From DATARH01 sp963789255 (lineage in GTDB: Bacteria; Pseudomonadota; Alphaproteobacteria; ATCC43930; CGMCC-115725): a stretch of 64,000 nt of DNA. The stretch is taken from positions 558,001 to 622,000 of the forward strand of contig CAWBJW010000001.1 of the NCBI GenBank assembly GCA_963789255.1. The letters are read 5' to 3'. A model generated the notes under the pieces. That model did not search any database, was not told the DNA's origin, and worked only from the letters and a program-made list of their open reading frames with translations. Made by a program: the position numbers and the translations under genes. Shown one piece after another: positions 1-8,810 of the stretch; the stretch's first letter is position 1; the number at the start of each line of letters is the position of its first letter.

Positions 1-568
1 CCTGGATGTTGGCGGCGCCGACCGCCGGCGCCTGGTTTTTCAGGTCGATATCGGACAGGCTCATATGGTCGTCGCCCAGCGCCTTGACCAGCATGCCCCA
101 GGAGGCGCTGCCGACCGGCGTCGATACCGAATGGCCCTTCAGATCCTTGAGGCTGTAGAGGTCCGAGGAGATCGGCACGACGATGCCGTTGCCCGATCCC
201 TTGAGGTTGTAGCCGGTGCCGGCGACGTACAGCGAGCGCAGGCTCTCGGTCTTCTGGAACTGGGCGCCGTTGACGATCAGCGGGTAGTCGCCCATCACCC
301 CGAAATTCAGCTTGTTGGCCAGCATCTCGTTGGTGATCGGGCCGCCTGAGCTGTAGTCGTTCCAGGTGACGTGATAGGTGACGCCGGCGTACTTGCCATC
401 GTGCGGCAGGTGTTTCTCAAGAAGCCCCAACTCCTTGACGATGATCCCGGCGGTATAGGTATCGGTGCACATGCTCTGGTGACCGATCGCGATGTCGATC
501 GTTTCGGCACACGCCGGGGTGGCGAGCGCCAAACTCGCCACGGCGAGGATCATCCGTCGAAGCAGCAT
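1..568 (-). CDS. ABC transporter substrate-binding protein (NitT/TauT-like), 3' part cut by window edge
   Basis: A periplasmic solute-binding protein; 189 residues are visible before the window ends. Residues 1-22 form a Sec signal peptide (Arg-rich start, hydrophobic core, ACA-E cleavage site). The mature start, running into IDIAIGHQSM and then KELGLLEKHL, resembles nitrate/sulfonate/taurine-type (SsuA/TauA) binding proteins. The ATG at 568-566 is preceded by a GAGGGG ribosome site. It is the last visible gene of a minus-strand run with a GntR regulator, a HEAT protein, a ferredoxin and an AprA-like flavoprotein, so it probably delivers the substrate that this redox module acts on. The 240 bases between it and the regulator hold no gene. 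The ligand cannot be deduced; a TRAP-type binding protein is a less likely alternative. Confidence 0.75.
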   Translation of the reverse strand, partial: MLLRRMILAVASLALATPACAETIDIAIGHQSMCTDTYTAGIIVKELGLLEKHLPHDGKYAGVTYHVTWNDYSSGGPITNEMLANKLNFGVMGDYPLIVNGAQFQKTESLRSLYVAGTGYNLKGSGNGIVVPISSDLYSLKDLKGHSVSTPVGSASWGMLVKALGDDHMSLSDIDLKNQAPAVGAANIQ

Positions 569-809
569 GAGTTTCCCCTCTACACGGCCAAGCTCGTCTT
601 AAACCGTGCCCTTGTCGGCGCAAGCGACGTGCCAGCCGGGGCCGGCCTGTCGCGGACCGCCCTAAAGCGTTACGAATGCATGAAATCGTTGCGACCGCGC
701 GGGCCTCTTCCACGGCCGGCTGGGCATTCGATGACCGCGCGGCCCGCCCATTGCCCAAAACTTCGGCAGGAGCTTCCTGGCCTTGCTAATACAAGCCGGA
801 AGCGGCGCG

Positions 810-1622
810 TTACCAGCGCGGGACGCGCACGCTGAATTGAAACGCGTCGGGTCGTCCGTAAAGGTACTCGAAATCGATCGGCCGCCGCTTGTTGTCATAG
901 GTCAGCCGCTTGATGCGCACCAGGAGATCGCCCTCGCGGACGCCAAGATGGCTCGCTGCCGCGCCGTCCGCCCCGGCCACGTCGAGCGTCAGATCGGCAA
1001 ATCCCAGATCGATGCCGAGAACGCGTTCGATCAGCACAAAAATATCGGCGTGGGCGAGATCGAGGCCAATCAGCGGGCGGCCGATATCGACCGGGAAATA
1101 GCTGACATCATAAGACAGCGCATTGCCGCCGCCGACCCGCACGCGCCGGATCGCGACCATGGGTTCGCTGCGTTCGAGTGCGAGTGCTTTCTGGACTTCC
1201 GGCGCGGCGGGGCCCTCGGCGACATCGAGCACGACGGAGTGGGCCTCGACCCCGACCGACGCCATCATCTCGCCAAAGCCCTGCAGGCGGCCGAGATCGT
1301 GCAACGCGCGCACCGGGTGCACGAAATAGCCCTTGCCCTGGCGGCTTTCGACGAGCCCGGCGGCACGCAGCATGTCGAGCGCGAGACGGATGGTGACCCG
1401 GCTGACGGCGAATTCGTCCTGGAGCGCGCTTTCGGAGGGGAGGTGCGTTCCCTGGGGGTAATGGCCGCGCAGGATGCGGTCGCGCAAGAGGATGCCGATG
1501 GCGCCGTATTTCGGCGTACGCCGCCGCATGCCCGGCTCATCGATCCGTCGCGGATCGGCCGCGAGCATCGCCAGCGGCGGCTCGGGTCCTATCCGACCGC
1601 GGCTCGGGCGCGGCCGCGGCAT
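810..1622 (-). CDS. GntR/HutC-family transcriptional regulator with UTRA ligand domain
   Basis: 270 residues. A winged helix-turn-helix occupies about residues 37-100 (LPSESALQDEFAVSRVTIR is the classic GntR recognition region). A UTRA effector domain follows to the C-terminus (RIKRLTYDNKRRPIDFEY). HutC-type members usually repress the catabolic or transport operon they sit in, with release by a pathway metabolite. Its ATG lies 3 bases beyond the stop of the HEAT gene, so it is probably translated from the same message and may autoregulate the operon. An internal ATG at 1529 would remove an N-terminal extension not needed by the fold and is an alternative start. The operator is not evident. 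Confidence 0.85.
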   Translation of the reverse strand: MPRPRPSRGRIGPEPPLAMLAADPRRIDEPGMRRRTPKYGAIGILLRDRILRGHYPQGTHLPSESALQDEFAVSRVTIRLALDMLRAAGLVESRQGKGYFVHPVRALHDLGRLQGFGEMMASVGVEAHSVVLDVAEGPAAPEVQKALALERSEPMVAIRRVRVGGGNALSYDVSYFPVDIGRPLIGLDLAHADIFVLIERVLGIDLGFADLTLDVAGADGAAASHLGVREGDLLVRIKRLTYDNKRRPIDFEYLYGRPDAFQFSVRVPRW

Positions 1623-1625
1623 CGT

Positions 1626-2592
1626 TCAGCCCGCGCGGATCCGGCCGATGGCCCAGCGCAAATTCTTGCGCACGTCCGGATCGGGGTCATTCAAATGGCC
1701 TTCCAGTGCGGCAAGCGCCGCGGTGTCGGCAATCTCGCCGAGCGCGGCGGCCGCCTCCTTGCGCAGGTTGCTGATCGAATGATCGAGCGCCGGCAGGATC
1801 GCCGGCACCGCGTCATTCGCCTTGAGCCGGCCGAGGCTGCGGATCGCCTTCACCCGCACCTGCCAGTATTCGTCGCCGACCAGCTCGGCCAGCTTGCCGG
1901 ACGCTGCGGCGAACCCGCTTTTGCCGGCGGTTTCGGCGGCCATTTCGCGGACCTGCCAGTCGCCGTCGGCGAGCAGGGCGACGATCGCGTCGGCGGCGGG
2001 CTTCGCGTGGGAAAACCCCAGTGCGCTCGCGACCGTGCGTCGGACGGTAGGGTTTTCATCGCGCGCCGCGGCGGTCAGGGCCGGCAGCGACTTCGCGAGC
2101 TTGAGGTAGCCGATAACGCCGACGGCCTGGGCGCGGACCTCCGGGTCGCTGTCGGCGAGCGCGTGGATGGCGGGTTTCAGCGCGTCGTTCCGGCGCAATT
2201 CCTTGAGCGCGCGCAGCGCCGCGCGACGCACAAAGGCATCTGCATGCGCAACGTAGGGGAAAATCGCATCGGCGGCGTCCGCATCCTTGAGCCTCGGCCA
2301 GGCTGTCCGCCGCCGCCTGGGCGACGGCGGGATCGCCGTCGGCCAGCGCGGCGGCCAGCGCCGCCGCTGTCCGCGGCCCGTCGAATTCGCCGAGCCCGAT
2401 CGCCGCTTGCAGCCGCACCTCGCGCGCCTCGTCGCCGAGCGCCGCGGCGAGATAGGGGATCGCATCCGGGTCCGCCGTCTCGGCCAGCGCCATGACCGCC
2501 ACCCGACGGGTCGCCGCATCGGGCGCGCAAAGCCGCTGCGCGATCGCCGCGACATCGCCAAAATCCTCGAACGGTTCGAAATCGGCTGGCAT
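1626..2592 (-). CDS. HEAT-repeat (PBS-lyase-like) protein, frameshifted
   Basis: Reading from the ATG at 2592 gives helical HEAT-like repeats up to about 2298. The repeat pattern then continues without loss one frame over to the stop at 1626. One surplus base in the GG at about 2298 explains this, and removing it gives 321 residues of continuous repeats (for example DPEVRAQAVGVIGYL and DWQVREMAAETAGK). Such repeats form alpha-solenoid scaffolds that bind partner proteins or help cofactor assembly. No enzymatic residues are seen. It sits 6 bases after the ferredoxin gene and 3 bases before the regulator gene, so it likely serves the flavoprotein/ferredoxin pair, perhaps as a chaperone or scaffold. 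As written the gene is broken. Confidence 0.72.
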
Positions 2593-2598
2593 CGGGCG

Positions 2599-2832
2599 CT
2601 AGCGCAAGAGGTAGGGAATGTTGACCTTGACCGCCCCGGTCGGGCAGTCGGCTTCGCAAGGCATGCAATACCAGCACTCGTCGTATTTCATATAGGCCTT
2701 GCCGGTCAGCTCGCTGATCCGCAGCACGTCGAGCGGGCAAACCTCGACGCACACGGTGCAGCCCTTGTCGGCGATGCATTTCTCCTCGTCGACGACGACC
2801 GGGACGCTGGTCGGCGTGTTGGCAAGCGGCAT
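2599..2832 (-). CDS. 2[4Fe-4S] ferredoxin, AprB-like
   Basis: 77 residues with two cluster motifs: Cys19, 25, 28, 32 (a C-x5-C-x2-C-x3-CP pattern) and Cys53, 56, 59, 63 (CxxCxxCxxxCP). The wider first spacing and the WYCMPCEADCP second motif are typical of the ferredoxin-like half of AprB, the electron-transfer partner of adenylylsulfate reductase AprA. It is cytoplasmic, with no signal peptide. It lies 21 bases after the AprA-like flavoprotein gene and 6 bases before the HEAT gene, so it probably shuttles electrons to or from the flavoprotein. At 77 residues it lacks the C-terminal tail of true AprB from sulfate reducers, which suggests a paralogous system rather than dissimilatory sulfate metabolism. 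Confidence 0.82.
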   Translation of the reverse strand: MPLANTPTSVPVVVDEEKCIADKGCTVCVEVCPLDVLRISELTGKAYMKYDECWYCMPCEADCPTGAVKVNIPYLLR

Positions 2833-2853
2833 GATTTCTTCCTCCGGCAGGTG

Positions 2854-4591
2854 TCAGGCCTGACGCCGGATGCGCTGCTTGTCGTAGGCGTCGCGCTCCG
2901 CGTCGGCGATCGGCACGATGTAGGGCGCGACCGGCCGGGTCTCGCAGACCATGGCGCCATCGCGCTTCTTGAGGATCGTGTGGCACAGCCAGTTGTCGTT
3001 GTCGCGCTCCGGGAAATCGGTACGGTAGTGATAAAGCCCCCAGCGGCTCTCGGTGCGGAACAACGACGCACACACCGCCATGTCGGCGCAATCGAGGATC
3101 GAGGCGGCCTCGAGCGCGCGCATCAATTCGTGCGGATCACGGGCGACCATCTCGTTGGCCAGATCGTCTCTGACCTCGGCGAACCGGTCGGCGGCGATCT
3201 CGTACTTGCGCGTCACCTTCGGCGGCTGCAGGTAATCATTGACGAGGCGGCGCGTCTTGTACTCGATTTGGTTGGGCGGGATGCCGTCCTCGCGCAGAGT
3301 TGGTGCAAGCACCCGCCGGCATTCCGCGGCGACGTCGGCCGGGTCGAATTCGGCGAAATCCGTCTCGGCGACAAAATCGACCGCATGCTCGCCGGCGATC
3401 GCGCCATTGGTGAAGGCGCCCAGCATGTAGTTGTGCGGCACATTCGCCATGTCGCCCGCAGCATAAAGCCCCCCGACTGTGGTGCGCGCGAATTCGTCGA
3501 CAAACACCCCCGAGGCGCTGTGGCCGGAGCAGAACCCGATCTCCGAGATGTGCATCTCGATCATCCGGTGGCGGTAGTCGGTGCCGCGCCTCTCATGAAA
3601 GCGCCCGCGGGTCGGGCGCTCGACCCGGTGCAGGATGCCCTCGATCTCGCCGATCGTTTCATTGGCGAGATGGTCGAGCTTGAGGAATACCGGCCCCTTG
3701 CCGGATTGCAGCTCGTTGTAGAATTCGAGCATCATCTGGCCCGACCAATAGTCGCACTCGATGAAGCGCATGCCCTCGTTGTTTGCCGTATAGCCGCCGA
3801 AGGGCCCCGCCACATAGGCGCAGGACGGCCCGTTATAGTCCTTGATCAGGGGGTTGATCTGGAAGCATTCGAGGTTGGCGAGGCCGGCCCCGGCGTGATA
3901 GGCCATCGCGTAGCCGTCGCCGGAGTTGGCGGCGTTTTCATAAGTGCCGAAGAGATAGCCCGAATGCGGCAGGCCGAGCCGCCCGGCCGAGCCGAGGCAC
4001 AGGATCACCGCCTTGGCGCGCAATACCAGGAACTCGGAAGTGCGCGTGTTGACGGCGAGGGCGCCGGCGATCCGCCCGTCACGCCCGGTCAACAGCCGCG
4101 TCGCCATGAAGCGGTTCGATATGAGGATCTGCACCCGCCGCAGCTGGCGGTAGAGCGCCTTCTTGACCGTGTCGCCGTTCGGCATCGGCAGGACGTAGGT
4201 GCCGATGTGATGGACCTTCTTGACGTCGAAATCGCCCGTTTCATCCTTCAGAAAGCGGATCCCGAAGCGGTCGAGTTCCTGGACGATCTCGAAGCAGCGC
4301 TCGGCATATTTGTAGACCGGCGCCTGATCGCACGATGCCGTCATTGGCGATCGTGATCTCCTTGGTGTACTGCTCCGGCGTCGCATGGCCGGGAATGACG
4401 GCGTTGTTGAGGCCGTCCATGCCCATGCAGATGGCCCCCGAGCGCTTCACATTGGCCTTTTCGAGCAGCACGACGCGCGCTTTCGGGTTCTTCGCCTTGG
4501 CCTTGTAGGCCGCCATCGGTCCGGCGGTGCCGCCGCCGATGACCAGAACGTCGCAATCGACCTGGGAGACGCGCTCGGGGATATCGCCCAT
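2854..4591 (-). CDS. AprA-like FAD-dependent oxidoreductase (fumarate reductase/APS reductase flavoprotein family), frameshifted
   Basis: First gene of the minus-strand operon. The N-terminus carries a Rossmann FAD motif (VLVIGGGTAGPMAA), then VKRSGAICMGMDGLNN, the FAD-contacting stretch of AprA/SdhA-family flavoproteins. The reading frame shifts at about 4332 (one extra base between codons reading GIV and DQAPVYKYAE); removing it gives about 578 residues. The remainder has the C-terminal FAD segment GGLYAAGDMAN and the long helical end found in AprA. With the adjacent AprB-like ferredoxin this should form a soluble two-subunit redox enzyme. The substrate is unknown; a sulfur compound is plausible only by analogy with AprAB and the TauA/SsuA-like binding protein. 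As written the gene is broken near its 5' end. Confidence 0.75.
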
Positions 4592-5013
4592 TTCTCGTGT
4601 GCCTTTATGCGCTTGCCGCGGGCCGGGCCGTTGCGCGGCGCCGGTCTCGGAAGCGCCGGAAACCCCGCAAGAATGAGACCAACACGCGAGCAGTGTGGCC
4701 GACCGGCGGGTCCCTGTCGGTCAACTAATTGCCGCAACCCTCCGGCCGGCGGCGGATCGTCGAGGCCAGGCGGCTGGAGCGAATTTCCGGTATTCCATGG
4801 GCCGCCGCGGCACTCTGCATGTCGAGGTCTTGAATGGCATTCTCGATCGGCGTGCCAACCCGATCCTGGGGGCGGGCAGTTGTGCTTAAATTCCGGGCAG
4901 GCCGCTCCGAATTCGTCGGGCGCCTGGGCGCGTCGCCGATCAGATTGCCGGTGGCGGCGCTCTTGCATCGTCGCTAGACGTGTCGGCCGGGCGCGGGAGA
5001 AGCGGATCGGGTT
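4592..5013. other. Intergenic region upstream of the AprA-like operon
   Basis: About 420 bases without a convincing gene. The left edge should carry the promoter of the minus-strand operon. The right part, near 4950-5010, may be decayed sequence upstream of the allophanate hydrolase remnant: one frame there has an in-frame stop at 4975. I could not identify a regulator site with confidence. Confidence 0.4.
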
Positions 5014-5257
5014 ATGGCTGTCAGTCTCGACCAGTTCGCCACCGGCCTGGTTGGCATGCGCTCGCCTTACGGGGTGCCGCGCAATCCGTTCGACCCGGCC
5101 TATATCCCCGGCGGATCGAGTTCCGGCTCGGCGGTCGCGGCGGCCGGGCTGGCGAGCTTCGCGCTCGGCACCGACACCGTCGGCTCCGGCCGGGTGCCGG
5201 CCGCATTCAACAACATCGTCGGGCTGAAGCCGACCCCAAGTGGAAGAGGATTGCCGA
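5014..5257 (+). pseudogene. Allophanate hydrolase (AtzF-type amidase) remnant
   Basis: About 70 residues match the middle of the amidase-signature domain of allophanate hydrolase: a LDQFATGLVG-like stretch, then the Ser-rich signature IPGGSSSGSAVAAAG, FALGTDTVGSGRVPA and NNIVGLKPT. Upstream (the catalytic Lys region) and downstream (the rest of the 450-600-residue enzyme) are missing. The remnant runs straight into the GST gene that starts at 5258. It is a broken internal fragment, presumably left by a deletion that joined two loci, and no product is expected. Confidence 0.75.
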
Positions 5258-5914
5258 ATGGCCGAAGCCACGCTCATCATCAGTAGCAAGAACTATTCCT
5301 CCTGGTGTCTACGCGGCTGGCTGCTCGCCAAGTGGTCCGCGCTGGATTTCGACGAGGCGGTTGAGTTGCCGGACGATCCCGGCGTGCGGGCCGAGTCTTG
5401 CTGCGGTCGTCGTCGATCCTGGTGCCCTGTCTGATCCATGAAGGCCGGTCGATCTGGGATGTTCTGGCCATCGCCGAGTATTTGAACGAGATCCGGCCAG
5501 AGGCCCGGCTGCTGCCGCACGACCAGACGGCCCGCGCCCGCTGCCGATCGATCTGCGGCGAAATGCATTCCGGCTTCGTCGCGCTGCGCTCGGCATTGCC
5601 GATGAACCTCAAGGCGCACAAGCCGGGGTTCGTCATCTGGTCGGAGGCGCAGGCCGATATCGACCGCATCCTGTGGATCTGGGGCGACTGCTTCCGGATC
5701 TGGCACGGGCCCTATCTGTTTGGCGAACATCCGACGGTGGCCGACGCCATGTATGCGCCGGTATGCACCCGCTTTGTCACCTATGACGTTCAAACTGACC
5801 GGCGCGGCGGCCGTCTATTGCGCGCGAATCATGGCGTTGCCCTCGATGGTCGAGTGGATCGCCGCGGCCAAGGCCGAGCCGGAGGCGGTGCCCGAACTCG
5901 ACATCGAGTTCTGA
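5258..5914 (+). pseudogene. Glutathione S-transferase, two frameshifts
   Basis: Reading from the ATG at 5258 gives the thioredoxin-like N-domain of a GST (SSKNYSSWCLRGWLLAKW). One base appears to be missing at about 5396, after which the frame continues with SSSILVPCLIHEGRSIWDVL, including the cis-Pro region that binds the glutathione gamma-glutamyl part, and the helical C-domain (HPTVADAMYAPVCTRF). An extra base at about 5788 moves it into a third segment ending with PSMVEWIAAAKAEP at 5914. With both corrected the protein is about 218 residues, normal for the family. It follows an amidase fragment, so either this locus is decaying or the indels are sequence errors. Confidence 0.75.
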
Positions 5915-5942
5915 TCGGGTTGCCGTTCGACGCCGGGTATCG

Positions 5943-6758
5943 TCAGATTGTATCCGGCAGCCGATCGGTGGTGACCTTGAAGCCGGTCAAGAGGCACGGG
6001 CCGAAGGTCGTGCTGATGGCGACATCGGTGGCATCGCGGCCGCGGGCCATGACGATGCGTCCGATACGCGGACGGTTATGCCGCGCGTCGAAGGTGTACC
6101 AGCGGTCGCCGAGATAAACTTCGAACCACGCGCTGAAATCCATCGGAGTATCTGAAATCGGCACGCCGATGTCGCCGAGATACCCGGTGCAGTACCGCGC
6201 CGGGATGTTCATGCAGCGGCACAAGGCGACTGCAAGGTGGGCAAAATCCCGGCAGACGCCGGTCCCTTCCCGATAGGTTTCCCACGCGGACTTGGTCGGG
6301 CGCGCGTGCTCGTAGCCGAAGCGGATGTGGGCGTGAACGAAATCGCAGATGGCTTGGACCCGTTGCCAGCCGGGCGGCACGCTGCCGAAGAGCGCCCACG
6401 CAGCCTCCGACAGCCGATCCGTCTCGCAATACCGGCTACCCAGAAGAAAGACCAGCATGTCGTCCGGCAGGCATTCGACCGGGTGCTGCCCGGCATCTGT
6501 GACGACGATGTCGGGAGTGCCCGGATCGGCCACGATCTCGTCGGACGAGATCGTCAGGGCGCCGGCGGGCGCCAGGATGCGGGTGCAGATATTGCCGAAC
6601 CCGTCGCGGTAGTCGGCGGATGCAATGGGCGGATCGAAGACGATGCGCCGGGGCGTCAGGAGGTCGGCCTGACGCGAGGGATGCACGCTGAGCACCAGAA
6701 GCATCGGCGTCGGCTGCGGGCAGTCGTAGGCGATCTCGTATCCGATGCGGATCTTCAC
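5943..6758 (-). CDS. Transglutaminase-like protein, His position of the triad replaced by Ser
   Basis: 271 residues from a GTG at 6758, chosen because an AGGAG site lies 10 bases upstream and the homologous region starts there. A beta-rich N-domain precedes the transglutaminase core. The nucleophile is Cys169 in GTGVCRDFAHL. Where the triad His is expected (compare THAWLQVY in the next gene) this protein has DFSAWFEVY, so Ser209 replaces His, while Asp224 (TFDARHN) is kept. I recall the same substitution in some relatives, so it may be a subfamily trait. It is last in an operon with a second transglutaminase, an alpha-E protein and an ATP-grasp enzyme. These genes are predicted to make or remove a small peptide or amide modification; the target is unknown. 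Confidence 0.83.
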   Translation of the reverse strand: MKIRIGYEIAYDCPQPTPMLLVLSVHPSRQADLLTPRRIVFDPPIASADYRDGFGNICTRILAPAGALTISSDEIVADPGTPDIVVTDAGQHPVECLPDDMLVFLLGSRYCETDRLSEAAWALFGSVPPGWQRVQAICDFVHAHIRFGYEHARPTKSAWETYREGTGVCRDFAHLAVALCRCMNIPARYCTGYLGDIGVPISDTPMDFSAWFEVYLGDRWYTFDARHNRPRIGRIVMARGRDATDVAISTTFGPCLLTGFKVTTDRLPDTI

Positions 6759-6807
6759 CGATCGCACGCTCCTGAGGCGAGGCGTTACCCGAGCATCCGC
6801 GCGCTGC

Positions 6808-7743
6808 CTACGAAACCCCGCCCGATCTGCGAACGGCAACCGTGTCGGGGCTTCCCGGTTCCTCGGATGTCCCATCCGAGGTCACGCTGACCGAAACATC
6901 CATGCCGAGAAAATCGGATGGGAACCCGGTCCAGGTGCCGGAGAGCGGCACCGCATGTCGCGCGTCGCGCACCACTGCGACGCGGATCAGATCGCGGTTG
7001 CCGACGACGCCGTTGGTCGGATCGAGCTCGATCCAGCCGGCGCCGGGTATATAGACCTGCAGCCAGGCATGGGTAGCGCCGCCGGCGGCCCGCCCATCGC
7101 TCCCGTGGTCCAGGACATAGAGATATCCGGAGACGAACCGGGCCGCCAAGCCCAGCGAGCGGACCGCTTCCATCATCAGCACGGCGAAATCGCGGCAACT
7201 CCCGCTGCCGAGCTTGAGCGTCTCGATCGGGTCCTGCGTGCCGATTTCGTGCCGTGAGACGTAGGTGAAGCGCTCTTTGATCGCCAGGGTCATCGCCGCC
7301 AGCAATTCGCGCGTGCCGGTCGGCCCTTGCCGGCGCAGGAACTGCCGCGCCCAGCGGTCGATTTCGCGCTCGGGGTCGAGATATTGCCGCTCGATCGAGC
7401 GCAACAGGTCCGGGCTCTCCTCGGAGCCATACGAGAAAGGATAGGTGCTGGCGTAATCCTCGATCTGGAATTCGAGGGCGTTGGTCGGCGAATGATCGAG
7501 GCGAATGGTGCTGTCGAAGCGCAGCTCGGCGGCCCGGCCCGAGAATCGCGCGATGGCGACGCAATTGCCGAAGACGTCGTGCACCCAGCGCAGCGATGCC
7601 GGCGCGGGCGTGATGTCCAGCCCCACCTCGATCAGCTTCTGGTCATAGCTGTCGCGGGGGCGGAACATCATCCGATGCTCGCCAAACGACACCGGCTGCT
7701 TGTAGCGGTAGGCCGTGATGTGGCGGACGGTGAGAAGCTGCAT
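6808..7743 (-). CDS. Transglutaminase family protein with complete Cys-His-Asp triad
   Basis: 311 residues from the ATG at 7743, where the family usually begins (MQLLTVRHITAYRY). The N-terminal bacterial transglutaminase-like domain is followed by the core with Cys183 (GSGSCRDFAVL), His225 (THAWLQVY) and Asp241 (ELDPTNG), so it should be an active cysteine peptidase or amidase. It lies 44 bases after the alpha-E gene and 49 bases before the second transglutaminase, in the same direction. In this operon type it is thought to act on a peptide or amide bond formed by the ATP-grasp enzyme. No signal peptide is seen, so the site of action is the cytoplasm. Confidence 0.88.
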   Translation of the reverse strand: MQLLTVRHITAYRYKQPVSFGEHRMMFRPRDSYDQKLIEVGLDITPAPASLRWVHDVFGNCVAIARFSGRAAELRFDSTIRLDHSPTNALEFQIEDYASTYPFSYGSEESPDLLRSIERQYLDPEREIDRWARQFLRRQGPTGTRELLAAMTLAIKERFTYVSRHEIGTQDPIETLKLGSGSCRDFAVLMMEAVRSLGLAARFVSGYLYVLDHGSDGRAAGGATHAWLQVYIPGAGWIELDPTNGVVGNRDLIRVAVVRDARHAVPLSGTWTGFPSDFLGMDVSVSVTSDGTSEEPGSPDTVAVRRSGGVS

Positions 7744-7787
7744 TGGCGCTGCGCCGAGGATGCTCTGCCGAGGCGGCATTATCGGTT

Positions 7788-8810
7788 CTAAGTCTGCATT
7801 TGCGAGGAATATCCAAGAGGCGGGAAATCGCCGTAGGCTTGCTCTGCGTCCTCCGCCTCGGGTTCATGGCCGAAGAACGCCGTCGACAGCCGATCCGTGA
7901 TGGCGATCAGGTAGCGCTGGATGAAGTCGATGAACTCGTGCAGCCCGCCTGCGATGATCTCCTCGATCGAGCGGGCGCCGAGAATCGTGCGCAGCTGATC
8001 CAATCCTTCGGCGACATCGTTGCCGCCGCGCAGCGCATAGCGCGATTTGATCTCGGTCAGCGCGTTCTGGACTTCGCGCAGGCATAGATGGACCGAGCGC
8101 GGGAAGGCCGGGTTGAACAGCAGGAAAGCGGCGACCCGCGCCGGTGTCAGATCGCTCGAATGGACGCGGCGAAAGGCATGATAACCCGAGGCCGAGCGCA
8201 ACACGGCATGCCATTGGCCAACCTCGAGCGGGGCGGTCGATCCGGCGCCTTTAGTCAGGATGTAATACTTGTTGTCAAGCAGCCGCGTCGTCTGATCGGC
8301 GCGCTCGATATAGCGCCCGAGCCGGTAGAAGCACCAGGCCTGGTCGCGATAGAAGGTGCCCTCGGTGATGCCGGTGAAGGTTTGGCAGGCCTCCTTGATC
8401 TCGGTCAGCAGCCGCGACAGGTTGCCGGGCAGCAGCTCGCCGTGATCGATCGATATCACGCGGTTGTAGGTGACGTTGAGCTGCACCCACATTTCGGTCG
8501 AGACCAGGGGTCGCAGGGTGCGCGCGTTCTCGCGCGCGTTGGTCACCGCGCTGACGATCGAGGTTACGTTGTCGGCATCGGTCAGATAGAAGCGGATGAC
8601 GTTCTCGGCGCTGGCCGTCTTATGCTTGGCGAAGAACGCCTCCTCGTCGGTGTTGAGCTGCACGATCGACAGCCAGTTGTGGCTGCCGCTGCCGTCGCGC
8701 GAGAAGGTTTCGTTGACCTCGAGGATGCGCGCCAGGTTCTCGGCGCGCTCGACCGAGCGGGCGAGCCAGAAGATGCATTCGGCATAGCGGGCTAAGAGCG
8801 GATTATCCAA
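7788..8810 (-). CDS. Alpha-E domain protein
   Basis: A helical protein of about 340 residues, typical of the alpha-E family (LLARYAECIFWLARSVERAE at the start, FYRLGRYIERADQTTR in the middle). The function is unproven. The family is almost always encoded with a circularly permuted ATP-grasp and transglutaminases and is thought to be a helical partner. The start is placed at TTG 8810 because homology begins four residues later and the TTG overlaps the ATP-grasp stop (TTGGATAA), a coupling arrangement. A longer reading to 8969 would overlap the ATP-grasp gene in another frame and gives an Arg/Ser-rich sequence unlike the family. Confidence 0.86.
   Translation of the reverse strand: MDNPLLARYAECIFWLARSVERAENLARILEVNETFSRDGSGSHNWLSIVQLNTDEEAFFAKHKTASAENVIRFYLTDADNVTSIVSAVTNARENARTLRPLVSTEMWVQLNVTYNRVISIDHGELLPGNLSRLLTEIKEACQTFTGITEGTFYRDQAWCFYRLGRYIERADQTTRLLDNKYYILTKGAGSTAPLEVGQWHAVLRSASGYHAFRRVHSSDLTPARVAAFLLFNPAFPRSVHLCLREVQNALTEIKSRYALRGGNDVAEGLDQLRTILGARSIEEIIAGGLHEFIDFIQRYLIAITDRLSTAFFGHEPEAEDAEQAYGDFPPLGYSSQMQT

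Noticed and set aside
2287..4356. Open frame of 689 codons on the plus strand
   Set aside because: Opposite the ferredoxin and AprA-like genes, which have cofactor motifs.
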